A stretch of DNA of 47,039 nucleotides from Candidatus Sulfotelmatobacter kueseliae (lineage in GTDB: Bacteria; Acidobacteriota; Terriglobia; Terriglobales; Acidobacteriaceae): the NCBI GenBank assembly GCA_900290255.1, contig OMOD01000156.1, positions 1 to 47,039 of the forward strand, written 5' to 3'. The notes beneath the pieces were generated by a model. That model made no database searches and was not told the DNA's origin. It saw only the letters and a program-made list of their open reading frames with translations. This document shows, one piece after another, positions 8,430 through 17,113 of this stretch. The translations under genes and the position numbers were made by a program. Every line of letters starts with the position of its first letter. Position 1 is the first letter of the stretch.

Positions 8430-9383
8430 ATGCACTCAGCACAGCGGCCAAGCCGGTGGATGGTGATTTTCGCCTTCGCACTCGTGTACCTGTTCTGGGG
8501 CTCGACCTATCTGGGCATTGACATCGCGGTGCAGACCATCCCTCCTGCGCTGATGTGCGCGCTGCGGTTTTCGATCGCCGGCGTGGTCATGCTGGCGGTG
8601 TGCGCCGCGACCGGGCGGAAGGTTCTGTACTCGCGGCGCCAGATCACCTTGGCCGCAGTCGCAGGTCTGCTCATGCTCATGGGCGGCAATCTCACGCTCT
8701 CGTATGCGGAATTGTCCGTTTCGTCGGGCCTGGCCGCACTGATTCTCGCCATCACACCCCTGTGGTTTCTGGTGCTCGATGCGCTGCTGCTGGGCGACCA
8801 CCACATTTCCGGCCGCGGCAAGGCTGGTCTGGCTCTGGGGATTGTGGGATTGTCTGTCCTGGTCTGGCCGCAGTTGCGATCGACCTCAGCGCTCGGCCAC
8901 CGTGAATTCTGGGCCTCGGTCAGCCTGATCGGCGGATCATTCAGCTGGGCGCTGGGATCGGTGCTTTCGAAACGCTGGCAGAGCGGCATGGATGTGTTCA
9001 GCGCCACCGGCTGGCAAGTCACGGCGGCGGGGTTAGGGAACTTCGTTTTCGCGCTGGTCAATGGCGACCTCTCGCGGGCGGTGTGGACTGCGCGCGGGAT
9101 CGGGGCCGTCCTGTACCTGGTCGTGTGCGGTTCCTGGATCGGCTACACGGCTTACATCTGGCTGCTCGAGCACGTTCCTACGTCGAAGGTTTCGACCTAC
9201 GCGTATGTGAACCCGGTCGTAGCCATATTCCTGGGCTGGCTGATTCTGCATGAGCGCGTCGACCGCTTCATTCTGACCGGAAGCGCGATTGTGGTGCTGT
9301 CAGTCATTCTGGTCACCAGCGCAAAAATCCGGGAAAGGACGGTTGCCGAGGAACTGCCCGCGGTGGAAGCGGCGGGAGACTGA
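8430..9383 (+). CDS. EamA/DMT-family transporter (YedA-like)
   Basis: A 317-residue inner-membrane protein with about ten hydrophobic segments in two similar EamA halves. The first half begins MVIFAFALVYLFWGSTYLGI, a typical family opening; the second half begins SLIGGSFSWALGSVLSKRW. VSTYAYVNPVVAIFLGW near the C-terminus is also characteristic. Such proteins export amino acids or other small metabolites; the substrate is unknown. No Shine-Dalgarno is obvious before the ATG. It stands alone between a divergent aminotransferase and a convergent secreted-protein gene. Confidence 0.85.
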   Translation: MHSAQRPSRWMVIFAFALVYLFWGSTYLGIDIAVQTIPPALMCALRFSIAGVVMLAVCAATGRKVLYSRRQITLAAVAGLLMLMGGNLTLSYAELSVSSGLAALILAITPLWFLVLDALLLGDHHISGRGKAGLALGIVGLSVLVWPQLRSTSALGHREFWASVSLIGGSFSWALGSVLSKRWQSGMDVFSATGWQVTAAGLGNFVFALVNGDLSRAVWTARGIGAVLYLVVCGSWIGYTAYIWLLEHVPTSKVSTYAYVNPVVAIFLGWLILHERVDRFILTGSAIVVLSVILVTSAKIRERTVAEELPAVEAAGD

Positions 9384-9496
9384 ACCGGACCTCAGACGTT
9401 GGACCTCAGACCTCAGACCACGGACCTCAGACTTACCTGGGTGCTGGCGTGCACGCATAGGCTGAGGTCCGAAGTCCGAGGTCTGAGGTCCGGTTC
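9384..9496. repeat. Stuttering inverted repeat S4 (GGACCTCAGAC word)
   Basis: The left arm repeats CCGGACCTCAGACGTTGG and CCTCAGACCTCAGACC. The right arm has GCTGAGGTCCGAAGTCCG and AGGTCTGAGGTCCGG. The outer ends pair as ACCGGACCTCAGAC / GTCTGAGGTCCGGT. It fills the gap between two convergent genes and could act as a bidirectional terminator, though it has no long T tract. Confidence 0.88.
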
Positions 9497-9498
9497 CT

Positions 9499-10194
9499 CT
9501 ATTTCGATCCTTCGTCCTCATCTTCTGCGTCATTCACCACATCCACCACGTGCCCGCGGATAGCAAAAGTCTGCTTCGCTCCGCCCGCTGGTTCGAAGCT
9601 GAGCCGCACCGGGCTTCGCTGCCACACCGGCGCCGGACAGGCTGAGTCCGGGGCAGCATCGTTGGGTACGCCGTCATTGGACAACGGCTTGTTCAGCACC
9701 GGCCTGCGCCTGCCCAGCTGCACCACCATGGCGGAGATCTTCTTTCCGTCGTCCGAGACTCCGCAGTAGGCCACATAGTCTCGGTACCAGCTGGCGACTG
9801 AATAGAGGGCATCGAACTCAGGGAGATTGATCGGGGACACGCGTCCGGTCGTGCGGTCCAACAGCAACCAGCCGCCGCGTTGCCACAGCCAGTGCGGACC
9901 CGGTTCCTCGGGAAGACTGTCATTCACGCGAAAGGCGCGCCGCACCACGAAGAGACGATCCGTCACTTCATGCGGCGAACCGGTCACGTACTCTTTGACC
10001 CGCCCATCGACCAGCAGCGCGCGGATCTTAAGCGTCAGCGGTTTGGTATCCCCTGTGCTGCGCGGCAACCACTGCGCCGATGTCCATTGCCCGAATGTGA
10101 TGACGTGAACCTTGGTGGCTGCTCGGGCAGCCGCCGGAGACAGAGCTAGACATAACAGCCAGCCCAGAAACCGGGGACGCAAAATCAATCGCAT
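9499..10194 (-). CDS. Secreted protein of unknown function
   Basis: A 231-residue protein not recognised as a known family. The start at 10194 gives a clear signal peptide (MRLILRPRFLGWLLCLALS then PAAARA-AT). The frame is open 95 codons further upstream, but that part looks non-coding. The mature part has WLLLDRTTGRVSPI and VAYCGVSDDGKKISAMVVQL, resembling a short beta-rich domain. The C-terminus is strongly acidic (NDAEDEDEGSK). It probably acts in the periplasm or is anchored outside. The 266 bp upstream of it, toward the HD-GYP gene, hold no gene. Confidence 0.65.
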   Translation of the reverse strand: MRLILRPRFLGWLLCLALSPAAARAATKVHVITFGQWTSAQWLPRSTGDTKPLTLKIRALLVDGRVKEYVTGSPHEVTDRLFVVRRAFRVNDSLPEEPGPHWLWQRGGWLLLDRTTGRVSPINLPEFDALYSVASWYRDYVAYCGVSDDGKKISAMVVQLGRRRPVLNKPLSNDGVPNDAAPDSACPAPVWQRSPVRLSFEPAGGAKQTFAIRGHVVDVVNDAEDEDEGSK

Positions 10195-10460
10195 GCGCTC
10201 AGCGTAGGCAGGAACAGGGCAGGAAGCAAGGTTGCCCGTCACACTGGCCGCAGAAGAGTACCGAAATGGGAATAGCTGAAGTGCACAAAAGGGTGATAGT
10301 GTCTCATAATATTGGCCTGGCTCGGGGGAAAGCGGAAGAATGGCGGTAGAATCAGAGCCCAGGGAACGATTCGACCGCGAGGATTTTACTCTTCTCACGC
10401 CGCGTGTAGCAGACCGATGCGCATACAACGCGGAGGGGTGAAGCGGCTTCTTATCAAGAC

Positions 10461-11444
10461 ATGGGTGACCTTCTACCAAGGCGTCGCGTCCCCCGCATTC
10501 TGGTCGTGGACGACCAGCCCAGCATTGCGGGCTTGATGAGCCAGTTGCTCACCATGCGCGGGTACGACGTGATCACCGCGGCCGACGCTGAGCAGGCTGA
10601 AAGCGAAGTTCGTCGCCAGGTGCCCGACCTTATTCTCTCGGATGTAATGATGCCGGGCAAGTCGGGTTACGACCTCTGCCGCAGCATGAAGGAAAATCCT
10701 GCGACGCGCCTGATTCCCTTCGTCCTCATCACCGGGCTCAGCGACAGCAGCGACAAGGTGCGTGGCATCGAAGCCGGGGCTGACGACTTCCTGAACAAGC
10801 CCGTGCTGGCCGAAGAGCTGATCGCCCGGGTGAAGTCTCTGTTGCGCCTGAAGGAATTCACCGACGAACTGGAGACGGCAGACTCCGTTCTGTGCACGCT
10901 CGGGCTGATCGTCGAAGGCCGCGACCCTTACACCGAGGGCCACTGTGAGCGGCTGGCGGTGCACGCAGCGGATTTGGGCCGCCACCTCGGCATGGACGAA
11001 GACTCCATCCTCGCGCTGAAGCGGGGCGGGTACCTGCACGATCTGGGTAAGATCGCGGTGCCCGACGAGATCCTGAGAAAAGGCAGCGACCTTACTCCGG
11101 CGGAATGGGAGATCATGAAACTCCATCCCATTACCGGGGAGAATATCTGCAGACCGCTGCGCTCGCTGCGCCTTGTTCTTCCCATCATTCGTCACCACCA
11201 CGAACACTCCGATGGCTCCGGCTATCCTGACGGCCTCAAGGCGTCAGAAATTCCGGTTCTACCCCGCGTGCTGCAAGTGGTGGACGTTTACGACGCGCTG
11301 CGAACCGCACGCTCCTACAAGCCAGCTCTCACCCCTGAACAGACCGCGCAGACGATGCGTGAGGAAGCCAGCCGGGGCTTGTGGGACGCCGAGTTGGTCG
11401 CCGAATACTTCGTCATGCTCGCGCAGAAACGTCAGGTGGCGTAA
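10461..11444 (+). CDS. Response regulator with HD-GYP output domain (RpfG-like)
   Basis: Two-domain signalling protein of 327 residues. Residues about 10-130 form a receiver domain: VDDQ acidic pair, phospho-aspartate in LILSDVMMPG, and the conserved lysine in FLNKPV. Residues about 145-325 form an HD-GYP domain: GYLHDLGKIAVPD with the HD pair, then HHHEHSDGSGYPDGL with the GYP signature. Such proteins hydrolyse cyclic di-GMP under control of a sensor kinase; none is adjacent. No Shine-Dalgarno is obvious before ATG 10461. Confidence 0.92.
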   Translation: MGDLLPRRRVPRILVVDDQPSIAGLMSQLLTMRGYDVITAADAEQAESEVRRQVPDLILSDVMMPGKSGYDLCRSMKENPATRLIPFVLITGLSDSSDKVRGIEAGADDFLNKPVLAEELIARVKSLLRLKEFTDELETADSVLCTLGLIVEGRDPYTEGHCERLAVHAADLGRHLGMDEDSILALKRGGYLHDLGKIAVPDEILRKGSDLTPAEWEIMKLHPITGENICRPLRSLRLVLPIIRHHHEHSDGSGYPDGLKASEIPVLPRVLQVVDVYDALRTARSYKPALTPEQTAQTMREEASRGLWDAELVAEYFVMLAQKRQVA

Positions 11445-11850
11445 GGCAGTTGTCAGTTGCCAGTTCCTAGCCTGGATTATGCATGAAGCTGCTTTGAAAG
11501 GGTGCGGCTTCCAGCCGCGCCGCCGCAGTGCGCCTGGAAACTGGGGCTTCAGCCCCTGGGGACAAACGCATTGCCAGCTTCCTTTCCAACACCACAGGAT
11601 GACTCCAAACGGCTCACCCCAGCGACTAAAACCGTGGCTTGTTTTCGCCCGTGTCGGCGCGGCTGGAAGCCGCGCCCTTTCAAAACCGTAGCAATCCTCA
11701 TGCATAATCCGGGCTAATCCTTTTGCCTTCGTGCGGCGAATTCTGATTTCCCAAAGACCCTCCAACCAAAATACAATGGCACGAATGCTCTTCATGCGCA
11801 CAGCTTCCAGCAACCGTCCCTGTGACTGGCGACTGAAAACTGAGAACTGA
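11445..11850. repeat. Stuttering inverted repeat S5 (CAGTTG word) with a long loop
   Basis: The left arm, directly after the HD-GYP stop, is GCAGTTGTCAGTTGCCAGTT (about 11447-11466). The right arm (about 11822-11850) is GTGACTGGCGACTGAAAACT followed by GAGAACTGAC, its imperfect reverse complement. The 350-bp loop carries a second, independent inverted-repeat element at 11473-11710. The right arm ends just before the TTG start of the glycosyltransferase. Confidence 0.75.
11473..11710. repeat. 238-bp inverted-repeat element R1
   Basis: The left arm starts GGATTATGCATGAAG and continues TTTGAAAGGGTGCGGCTTCC. The right arm read in reverse starts GGATTATGCATGAGG and continues TTTGAAAGGGCGCGGCTTCC. 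Inside is a further stem, GGGGCTTCAGCCCC. No open frame or transposase is present, so it looks like a small non-autonomous palindromic element. Partial relatives lie at 13226-13260 and 42064-42093. Confidence 0.85.
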
Positions 11851-11859
11851 CACACTGAC

Positions 11860-12648
11860 TTGGAGCCCACTTACAGCATCGTGATTCCGGCTTATAACGA
11901 AAGCACGCGCCTGGGCGCGACGCTGGAGAAGGTGCTCAGCTACGTTCACACCCAGGGATGGAATGCGGAGCTCATCGTCGTCAACGACGGCTCGCACGAC
12001 GATACGGCAGAGATCGTCCGAACCTTCGCTGCGAAGGATCCCGCGCTGCGGCTGGTGGAAAACCCAGGCAACCGCGGCAAGGGATATAGCGTGCGCAACG
12101 GGATGCTGCACGCGCACGGCCGGGTCGTGCTCTTCAGCGACGCCGACCTGTCGTCTCCGATCGAAGAGGCCGCGAAGCTAATCCAGACGCTGGAGGCAGG
12201 CGCAGACATCGCCATCGGCTCGCGCTGGCTGCGCGCCGAGACCCAGACCCAGCGGCAGCCGGTTTACCGCCAGATTTTCGGGCGCATCTTCAACCTGTTG
12301 CTGCGCCTCACGCTGGGCTTGCACTTCAAAGACACACAGTGCGGCTTCAAAGCTTTCAAGCAGCCGGCGGTCCAGGCGATCTTCCCTCTGCAGAAAATTG
12401 AACGGTGGGGATTTGATCCTGAGATTCTCTTCCTGGCGAGGAAGTTCGGCTTCCGCGTGCAGGAAGTGCCGGTCGCCTGGGGACACAGCGGGGGCACGCG
12501 CATCCATCCGCTGATCGACGGTTCGCGCATGTTTATGGAGATGCTGCACATCCGCTGGAACGACCTGACCGGGAAGTATGACGCCGGGCCAGGCATCCCT
12601 GCTCAGGCGGCGAACACGCTGCCCGGCCGAGGCGGAGCGCGGCATTAG
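11860..12648 (+). CDS. Family 2 glycosyltransferase (dolichyl-phosphate glucosyltransferase-like)
   Basis: A 262-residue GT-A fold transferase. It begins YSIVIPAYNESTRLGATLEK and has LIVVNDGSHDDTAEI, GNRGKGYSVRNGML and the metal-binding FSDADLSSP. The segment FKDTQCGFKAFKQPA...WGFDPEILFLARK is typical of polyprenyl-phosphate sugar transferases of the DPG synthase type. No transmembrane segment is obvious. It probably charges a lipid carrier for surface polysaccharide; the sugar is unknown. The start is a TTG at 11860 with no clear Shine-Dalgarno, since repeat S5 abuts it. Confidence 0.85.
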   Translation: MEPTYSIVIPAYNESTRLGATLEKVLSYVHTQGWNAELIVVNDGSHDDTAEIVRTFAAKDPALRLVENPGNRGKGYSVRNGMLHAHGRVVLFSDADLSSPIEEAAKLIQTLEAGADIAIGSRWLRAETQTQRQPVYRQIFGRIFNLLLRLTLGLHFKDTQCGFKAFKQPAVQAIFPLQKIERWGFDPEILFLARKFGFRVQEVPVAWGHSGGTRIHPLIDGSRMFMEMLHIRWNDLTGKYDAGPGIPAQAANTLPGRGGARH

Positions 12649-12674
12649 GGATCTCACCCGTTCCCCCAAGCCTC

Positions 12675-12705
12675 GGTAGTGGGCTACTTTCATTAGCCCA
12701 CTACC
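12675..12705. terminator. Perfect hairpin after the glycosyltransferase gene
   Basis: GGTAGTGGGCTA and TAGCCCACTACC form a perfect 12-bp stem with a 7-base loop. It lies 27 bp after the stop codon. No T tract follows, so a terminator role is plausible but not certain. Confidence 0.5.
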
Positions 12706-12720
12706 CCAGGGTCCCTAGGC

Positions 12721-12748
12721 TTGACTTCGCGACATCTTGGTATATAGT
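12721..12748 (+). promoter_or_regulatory. Sigma-70-type promoter for the STAS gene
   Basis: TTGACT, 16 bp, TATAGT, close to consensus. It lies about 130 bp upstream of the STAS start codon, after the hairpin at 12675-12705. Confidence 0.6.
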
Positions 12749-12879
12749 TGGCGGATTCAATCGGCCCCTGCCCCCTCGATTCTGGGCGCGGCCGGCTTTT
12801 GTCAGTCTGCCGTGGGTTCAGGTTAGCTGGGGTTGGCAAGCAACAACCGCTGTTCTTAATTTTTCCCTGAGGCCTGACT

Positions 12880-13221
12880 ATGCTGGAAATTCAAACCAGA
12901 CGCGTGGAACCCGACATTGTGGTTCTGGAGATCGCTGGAAAAATCACGCTGGGGCGGGAAAGCAAGGAACTGGAATGGGCCACTGAGAACCTGGTACGGG
13001 AGCAGCAGAAAAAGATTATCTTCGACCTGACCGGCGTGACCCGCATTGACAGCACGGGAGTTGGGATCATCGTGATGTCGGCTGCCCAGGTCAAAAATTC
13101 AGGCGGAGAACTGCGGGTGGCCGGCGCCATGGGACACGTCGAACAAGTATTGCGCCTGTCCAGCGTGGATAAGTTGGTCGCGCTGCATCCCAGTGCGACC
13201 GCGGCCGCCACAGGATTTTAG
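12880..13221 (+). CDS. STAS-domain anti-sigma factor antagonist
   Basis: A 113-residue single STAS domain of the SpoIIAA/RsbV type. The partner-switching signature is FDLTGVTRIDSTGVGII, in which the serine of DSTG is the usual site phosphorylated by an anti-sigma kinase. Such proteins release a sigma factor or feed a phosphatase pathway. No kinase or sigma gene is adjacent, so the partner is unknown. It has a good promoter at 12721-12748. A second STAS gene lies at 17158-17523. Confidence 0.9.
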   Translation: MLEIQTRRVEPDIVVLEIAGKITLGRESKELEWATENLVREQQKKIIFDLTGVTRIDSTGVGIIVMSAAQVKNSGGELRVAGAMGHVEQVLRLSSVDKLVALHPSATAAATGF

Positions 13222-13225
13222 GTCT

Positions 13226-13260
13226 GCATTATTCATGAAGCTGCTTTGAAAGGGTCGCGC
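13226..13260. repeat. Partial R-family repeat (R2)
   Basis: CATTATTCATGAAGCTGCTT followed by TGAAAGGGTCGCGC closely matches the left arm of the element at 11473 (TTATGCATGAAGCTGCTTTG then AAAGGG). Only this arm is present, ending directly at the leuB stop codon, so it may be a remnant. Confidence 0.7.
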
Positions 13261-13261
13261 C

Positions 13262-14371
13262 TCAGGCGGATTTTTCCGCCGGGCCTGCTGGAATGGACGA
13301 GGCCTTCGCCGCCTCAACCACCCGGCGTCCCATCTCAGCCGTCGAGATCGCAGGGTGCCCCTTACCGGCGAGATCCGCCGTCCGCGCGCCTTGAGAGAGC
13401 ACCGTCGAAACTGCATTTTCAATACAAGCAGCTTCCGCCTCCAGTTTGAACGAATGCCGCAGGAGCATCGCCGCCGACAGAATCGCACCCAGTGGATTGG
13501 CAATCCCTTTGCCGGCGATGTCGGGCGCCGAGCCATGCACCGGCTCATACAATCCAACCGGCCCGCCCACGCTCGCCGAGGCCAGCAGGCCGAGCGAGCC
13601 TACGACGCCGCCCGCCTGATCGGAAAGAATGTCGCCAAACATGTTCTCGGTCAACACCACGTCGAAATCTGTGGGCCGCTGCACCAGCAACATGGCGGCC
13701 GAGTCAACGTACTGATGCCCAAGTTTCACGCCGGGATAATCCTTGCCGATGCGCGTCACAACCTCCCGCCACAGACGCGAACATTCGAGCACGTTGGCTT
13801 TGTCCACGGAGAGGACCTTGCGCTTGCGCTTCATGGCGAGTTCAAAAGCAACGCGGGCGATGCGCTCGATTTCCGATTCAGCGTAGCGCATGGTGTTGAC
13901 CGCGACCTGCGAGCCCGGATTTCCTTCGATCGAGCGAGGCTGGCCGAAATACGCTCCTCCCAGCAATTCGCGCACGATCATGATGTCGGTTCCGCGGACG
14001 ACTTCGGGGCGCAGCGGTGAACAATCCTCCAGCGCAGGAAAGAAAACTGCCGGGCGCAGGTTGGCATACGCGCCCAACTCCCGCCGAAGACGCAGCAGGC
14101 CGGCTTCCGGCCGAAGGTGACCCGGATTGTGGTCGAAAGCTGGGCTCCCGACTGCTCCCAATAGCACCGCCGACGATGCCAGGCAGGCCCGTAGCGTGTC
14201 TGCGGGCAGCGGATCGTTGGCTGCGGTGAGCGCCGCTCCCCCGATAGGCTTGCGCTGCAGTCGCAGTTGGTGGCCGAAGGCATCAGCTACGGATTGCAAA
14301 ACGAGCACGGCCTGTTCGGTCACTTCCGGACCGATGCCGTCGCCAGGAAGAATGGTCAGATTCAGGAGCAT
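13262..14371 (-). CDS. leuB: 3-isopropylmalate dehydrogenase
   Basis: NAD-dependent oxidative decarboxylase of leucine biosynthesis, 369 residues, standard length. It begins [19 protein letters not shown]. It has the substrate-binding arginines in the region [12 protein letters not shown] and the metal-binding signature [20 protein letters not shown]. The C-terminal [15 protein letters not shown] binds the nicotinamide cofactor. It is downstream of leuA on the same strand, with a 278-bp repeat-filled spacer between them. leuC and leuD are not in the window. No Shine-Dalgarno is visible before the ATG. Confidence 0.95.
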   Translation of the reverse strand: MLLNLTILPGDGIGPEVTEQAVLVLQSVADAFGHQLRLQRKPIGGAALTAANDPLPADTLRACLASSAVLLGAVGSPAFDHNPGHLRPEAGLLRLRRELGAYANLRPAVFFPALEDCSPLRPEVVRGTDIMIVRELLGGAYFGQPRSIEGNPGSQVAVNTMRYAESEIERIARVAFELAMKRKRKVLSVDKANVLECSRLWREVVTRIGKDYPGVKLGHQYVDSAAMLLVQRPTDFDVVLTENMFGDILSDQAGGVVGSLGLLASASVGGPVGLYEPVHGSAPDIAGKGIANPLGAILSAAMLLRHSFKLEAEAACIENAVSTVLSQGARTADLAGKGHPAISTAEMGRRVVEAAKASSIPAGPAEKSA

Positions 14372-14377
14372 GGAGAG

Positions 14378-14650
14378 GATTTAGTAATTGGGAAATTTGG
14401 TAATTGAGTAATTGAAAACCCTGCTGATTCTATCTCTTGAGCGGGAAGATTGCTGCCAGAAGAGTCTGGCACTGGTTTCACAAATGGTCTTGCGCGCGGC
14501 GAGTGCCACGCCCTCAGGGGCTAAAGCCCAGCATTTATGCGGCCCTTAACGTCCCGGCTGAAGCCGGGCCCTACCCAAAACCTATTTGTGAAAGCAGGCC
14601 CAGTTCTTCAAATTACTCAATTACAAAATTACCCAATTACTCAATCACCC
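14378..14650. repeat. Stuttering inverted repeat S6 (AATTA word) with nested element
   Basis: The arm next to leuB (14378-14418) has TTTAGTAATTGGGAAATTTG and GTAATTGAGTAATTG. The arm next to leuA (14604-14650) has CAAATTACTCAATTAC and AAAATTACCCAATTACTC. The loop of about 185 bp holds a separate palindrome at 14472-14598. The word is the same as at 1650-1740 and 24910-25012. Confidence 0.85.
14472..14598. repeat. Nested palindromic element inside S6
   Basis: The outer inverted repeat is GGTTTCACAAATGG / CCTATTTGTGAAAGC. Inside are two further stems, AGGGGCTAAAGCCC and CCCGGCTGAAGCCGGG. The stem word GGGGCT(A/T)(A/C)AGCCCC resembles the inner stem of element R1 at 11473-11710. No open frame is present. 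Confidence 0.7.
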
Positions 14651-16026
14651 TACACGCCCCACAGATAATCTTCCTGTTGTGTCTGCTCGTGGTGGGGATC
14701 GGCGTGGACCGGCAACGGCAGTCCGAAGGCATTGGTCGCCGAGACCACCGGGAACGGCCGAGCCGGCTCAGGCTCAGGTACCGGCACGCTCGGGGTTGGT
14801 ACATTGACGGCCGCTGCTTGCTCCGCGGGAATCGGCTCGATTAACGGTGTGGCCGAAGCTGCCGGTTTGTGGGTGTCGCGGATCAACTCCAGCAGGTGAT
14901 GATCTTCCACATGCTTGATCTTGTCGGCCAGCCGGACAAAGCGGCGGTAGATGTCGTCCAGCGCCCGCCGGTCGAACTGATAGCCCAGTTGTTCGCAGCG
15001 CATACCGAGCGCGTGACGGCCCGAGTGCTTGCCCAAAACCAACTTCGAATCAGGCACTCCCACCGATTTCGGCGTCATAATCTCGTATGTGAGCGGGTTC
15101 TTCAGCATGCCGTCCTGGTGAATGCCAGCCTCGTGGGCAAACGCGTTGCGGCCGATAATGGCCTTGTTCGGCTGCACCGCGACGCCGGTGATCTCACTCA
15201 ACATCTGGCTGGCGGCGAAAATCTGCTCGGTGGCCACGCCGGTTTCGTAGGGATAGCGGTCGGGGCGCGTCCGCATCGCCATCACGATCTCTTCCAGCGA
15301 AGCATTGCCCGCGCGCTCCCCGATGCCGTTGATGGTGCATTCGACTTGCCGCGCTCCAGCGGCCACCGCGGCCAGCGCGTTCGCGACCGCCATTCCCAGA
15401 TCGTTATGGCAATGCGCGGAGATCGTGACTTTCTCGATCCCCTTGACCCGCTTGCGGATGGTGGCGATCAACTCGCCGAATTCGGCGGGTACGGTGTAGC
15501 CGACGGTGTCGGGAATATTCAGTGTAGTAGCGCCAGCTTCGACCACCGCGTCCAAAACCCGGCAGAGAAATTCCGGGTCGGTGCGGGTCGCGTCCTCCGG
15601 GGAGAACTCAACGTCATCGCACAACGATTTGGCAAAACGAACCGCGTCGCGGGCCTGGGTCACGCACTGATCGCGTGTGATCCGCAGCTTGTATTGCAAG
15701 TGAATGTCGGAGGTCGCCAGGAAAACATGGATGCGAGGATGGGCTGCGTGCTTCAACGCTTCCCAGGCGCGCTCGATGTCAGGATGGCAGGCCCGGGCCA
15801 GACCGGCGATAATCGGACGCCGCACCACCGCCGCGATTGCCTTCACGGCCTCGAAGTCGCCGTCGGAGGCGATGGGGAAGCCAGCCTCGATAACATCCAC
15901 GCCCAGGCGGTCGAGCTGGTGGGCCAGGCGCAGCTTTTCCTGGTGGTTCATGCTGCAACCGGGCGACTGCTCTCCGTCGCGAAGAGTAGTGTCGAACACC
16001 GTAACGCGGGCTCGCTCTGCGCTCAT
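14650..16026 (-). CDS. leuA: 2-isopropylmalate synthase lacking the regulatory domain
   Basis: Condenses acetyl-CoA with 2-oxoisovalerate at the first step of leucine synthesis. The catalytic TIM barrel is intact: [13 protein letters not shown] near the start, metal ligands in [11 protein letters not shown], and [14 protein letters not shown]. The subdomain after the barrel ([25 protein letters not shown]) is also there. At about residue 390 the family's C-terminal leucine-binding regulatory domain is missing. It is replaced by a 60-residue proline-rich tail ending EDYLWGV. At 458 residues it is shorter than usual (about 510-520). Feedback control may therefore differ. Homocitrate or citramalate synthase are alternatives, but leuB beside it supports LeuA. 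Confidence 0.9.
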   Translation of the reverse strand: MSAERARVTVFDTTLRDGEQSPGCSMNHQEKLRLAHQLDRLGVDVIEAGFPIASDGDFEAVKAIAAVVRRPIIAGLARACHPDIERAWEALKHAAHPRIHVFLATSDIHLQYKLRITRDQCVTQARDAVRFAKSLCDDVEFSPEDATRTDPEFLCRVLDAVVEAGATTLNIPDTVGYTVPAEFGELIATIRKRVKGIEKVTISAHCHNDLGMAVANALAAVAAGARQVECTINGIGERAGNASLEEIVMAMRTRPDRYPYETGVATEQIFAASQMLSEITGVAVQPNKAIIGRNAFAHEAGIHQDGMLKNPLTYEIMTPKSVGVPDSKLVLGKHSGRHALGMRCEQLGYQFDRRALDDIYRRFVRLADKIKHVEDHHLLELIRDTHKPAASATPLIEPIPAEQAAAVNVPTPSVPVPEPEPARPFPVVSATNAFGLPLPVHADPHHEQTQQEDYLWGV

Positions 16027-16102
16027 GGATCTCCTTCAAGAAAGACTGATGTTCAATGGTACGGGGGGGGCGCGCAGAAGCAAAACTTATAATTGTTAAG
16101 TT

Positions 16103-16141
16103 ATCATTAGCGTACGTTATATAATAAGTGTTACTAATGAT
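16103..16141. promoter_or_regulatory. Operator-like inverted repeat and TATAAT box between leuA and lysR
   Basis: ATCATTAG (16103-16110) and CTAATGAT (16134-16141) form an exact inverted repeat in a markedly AT-rich stretch. A perfect TATAAT at 16120-16125 lies between the arms, about 45 bp before the LysR start. The placement between divergent genes fits LysR-type autoregulation and control of leuA. Confidence 0.55.
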
Positions 16142-16170
16142 TTGCTGAGATTTGATTAAGGAGTCCCGGT

Positions 16171-17088
16171 ATGGAACTCTCGCAACTCGAAGTCTTCCTG
16201 GCGGTTGCCCGGGAGCGCCGTTTTTCCCGCGCCGCCGCGAAGCTGTACCGCACCCAGTCGGCCGTCAGCCAAACCATCCGCAAACTGGAGGACGATCTGG
16301 GCGAAGCGTTATTTGATCGCTCTTCGCGCGAAGGCATTCTGACCGATGCGGGAAAGGTTCTCTACGAATATGCCGAGAAGCTGATCAACCTCCGGACCGA
16401 GGCCAACGAGTCCCTCAGCGAACTGCGGGAGCTGCAAAAAGGCAAGCTGGTCATTGCGGCCAACGAATTCACCGTGCTCTATCTCCTGCCGGTGCTGGCC
16501 GAGTTCCGGCGGCTGCACCCGATGATCAAGATCACCGTCGAACGCGCCCTGGGCAGCCACATTCCCGACGACGTCTTGCGATACGCGGCCGAATTCGGTG
16601 TGCTGTCTTATGAGCCGCAGGAGCCCAACCTTCGGTCGGTGGTCGTGTATCTGGACGAACTGGTGTTCGTTGTTCCCCCGAAACATCCGCTGGCCTCAGC
16701 GCCGCAGGTCAGCATCCGGCAACTGGGCGTGGAATCCTTTGTGGCGCACATCGTTTCGTCTCCTTACCGGGAGAAGGTGATCCAACTGTTCAAAACCCTC
16801 AAAACGCCACTCCACATGGACGCGGAACTGCCCACTTTGCAAGCCATTAAGCAATTCGTAGCCATGGGGAATGGGGTGGCTTTGGTCCCTGGGATCAGCG
16901 TTGAAAACGAGATCGTACGCGGCGAACTGGTGCGGATTCCCGTGCTCGAGTTGCAGTTGAAGCGCAAGCTGCGCCTCATTTACCGTAAGGACGCCAGCCT
17001 GTCACACGCCGCGAAAGCATTCCTGAAAGTAGCCGAAGCGGTCGCTCTCGAGCACAAGGGGCGCTATCGTTTCCAGCGGGAAGATTAA
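16171..17088 (+). CDS. LysR-family transcriptional regulator
   Basis: A 305-residue regulator. Residues 1-60 form the winged helix-turn-helix (MELSQLEVFLAVARERRFSR, then SAVSQTIRKLEDDLGEALFD). Residues about 90-300 form the two-lobed effector-binding domain beginning GKLVIAANEFTVLYLLPVL. AAGGAG lies close upstream of the ATG. It is divergent from leuA across a 144-bp AT-rich spacer with an inverted repeat, so leuA is its likely target. The effector could be a leucine-pathway intermediate, but this is inference. Confidence 0.92.
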   Translation: MELSQLEVFLAVARERRFSRAAAKLYRTQSAVSQTIRKLEDDLGEALFDRSSREGILTDAGKVLYEYAEKLINLRTEANESLSELRELQKGKLVIAANEFTVLYLLPVLAEFRRLHPMIKITVERALGSHIPDDVLRYAAEFGVLSYEPQEPNLRSVVVYLDELVFVVPPKHPLASAPQVSIRQLGVESFVAHIVSSPYREKVIQLFKTLKTPLHMDAELPTLQAIKQFVAMGNGVALVPGISVENEIVRGELVRIPVLELQLKRKLRLIYRKDASLSHAAKAFLKVAEAVALEHKGRYRFQRED

Positions 17089-17113
17089 TCCGCAGAAACG
17101 GATCGGCAGAAAA

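Noticed and set aside
8079..8435. 118-codon minus-strand frame in the 478-bp spacer
   Set aside because: No homology-like pattern, no Shine-Dalgarno, and amino-acid composition typical of random GC-rich sequence.
11473..11710. Insertion sequence with transposase
   Set aside because: The inverted repeats are clear, but the 238-bp element has no coding capacity for a transposase; called a non-autonomous palindromic repeat instead.
14869..16092. 407-codon plus-strand open frame opposite leuA
   Set aside because: leuA is unambiguous on the minus strand; the long antisense frame comes from codon bias at high GC.
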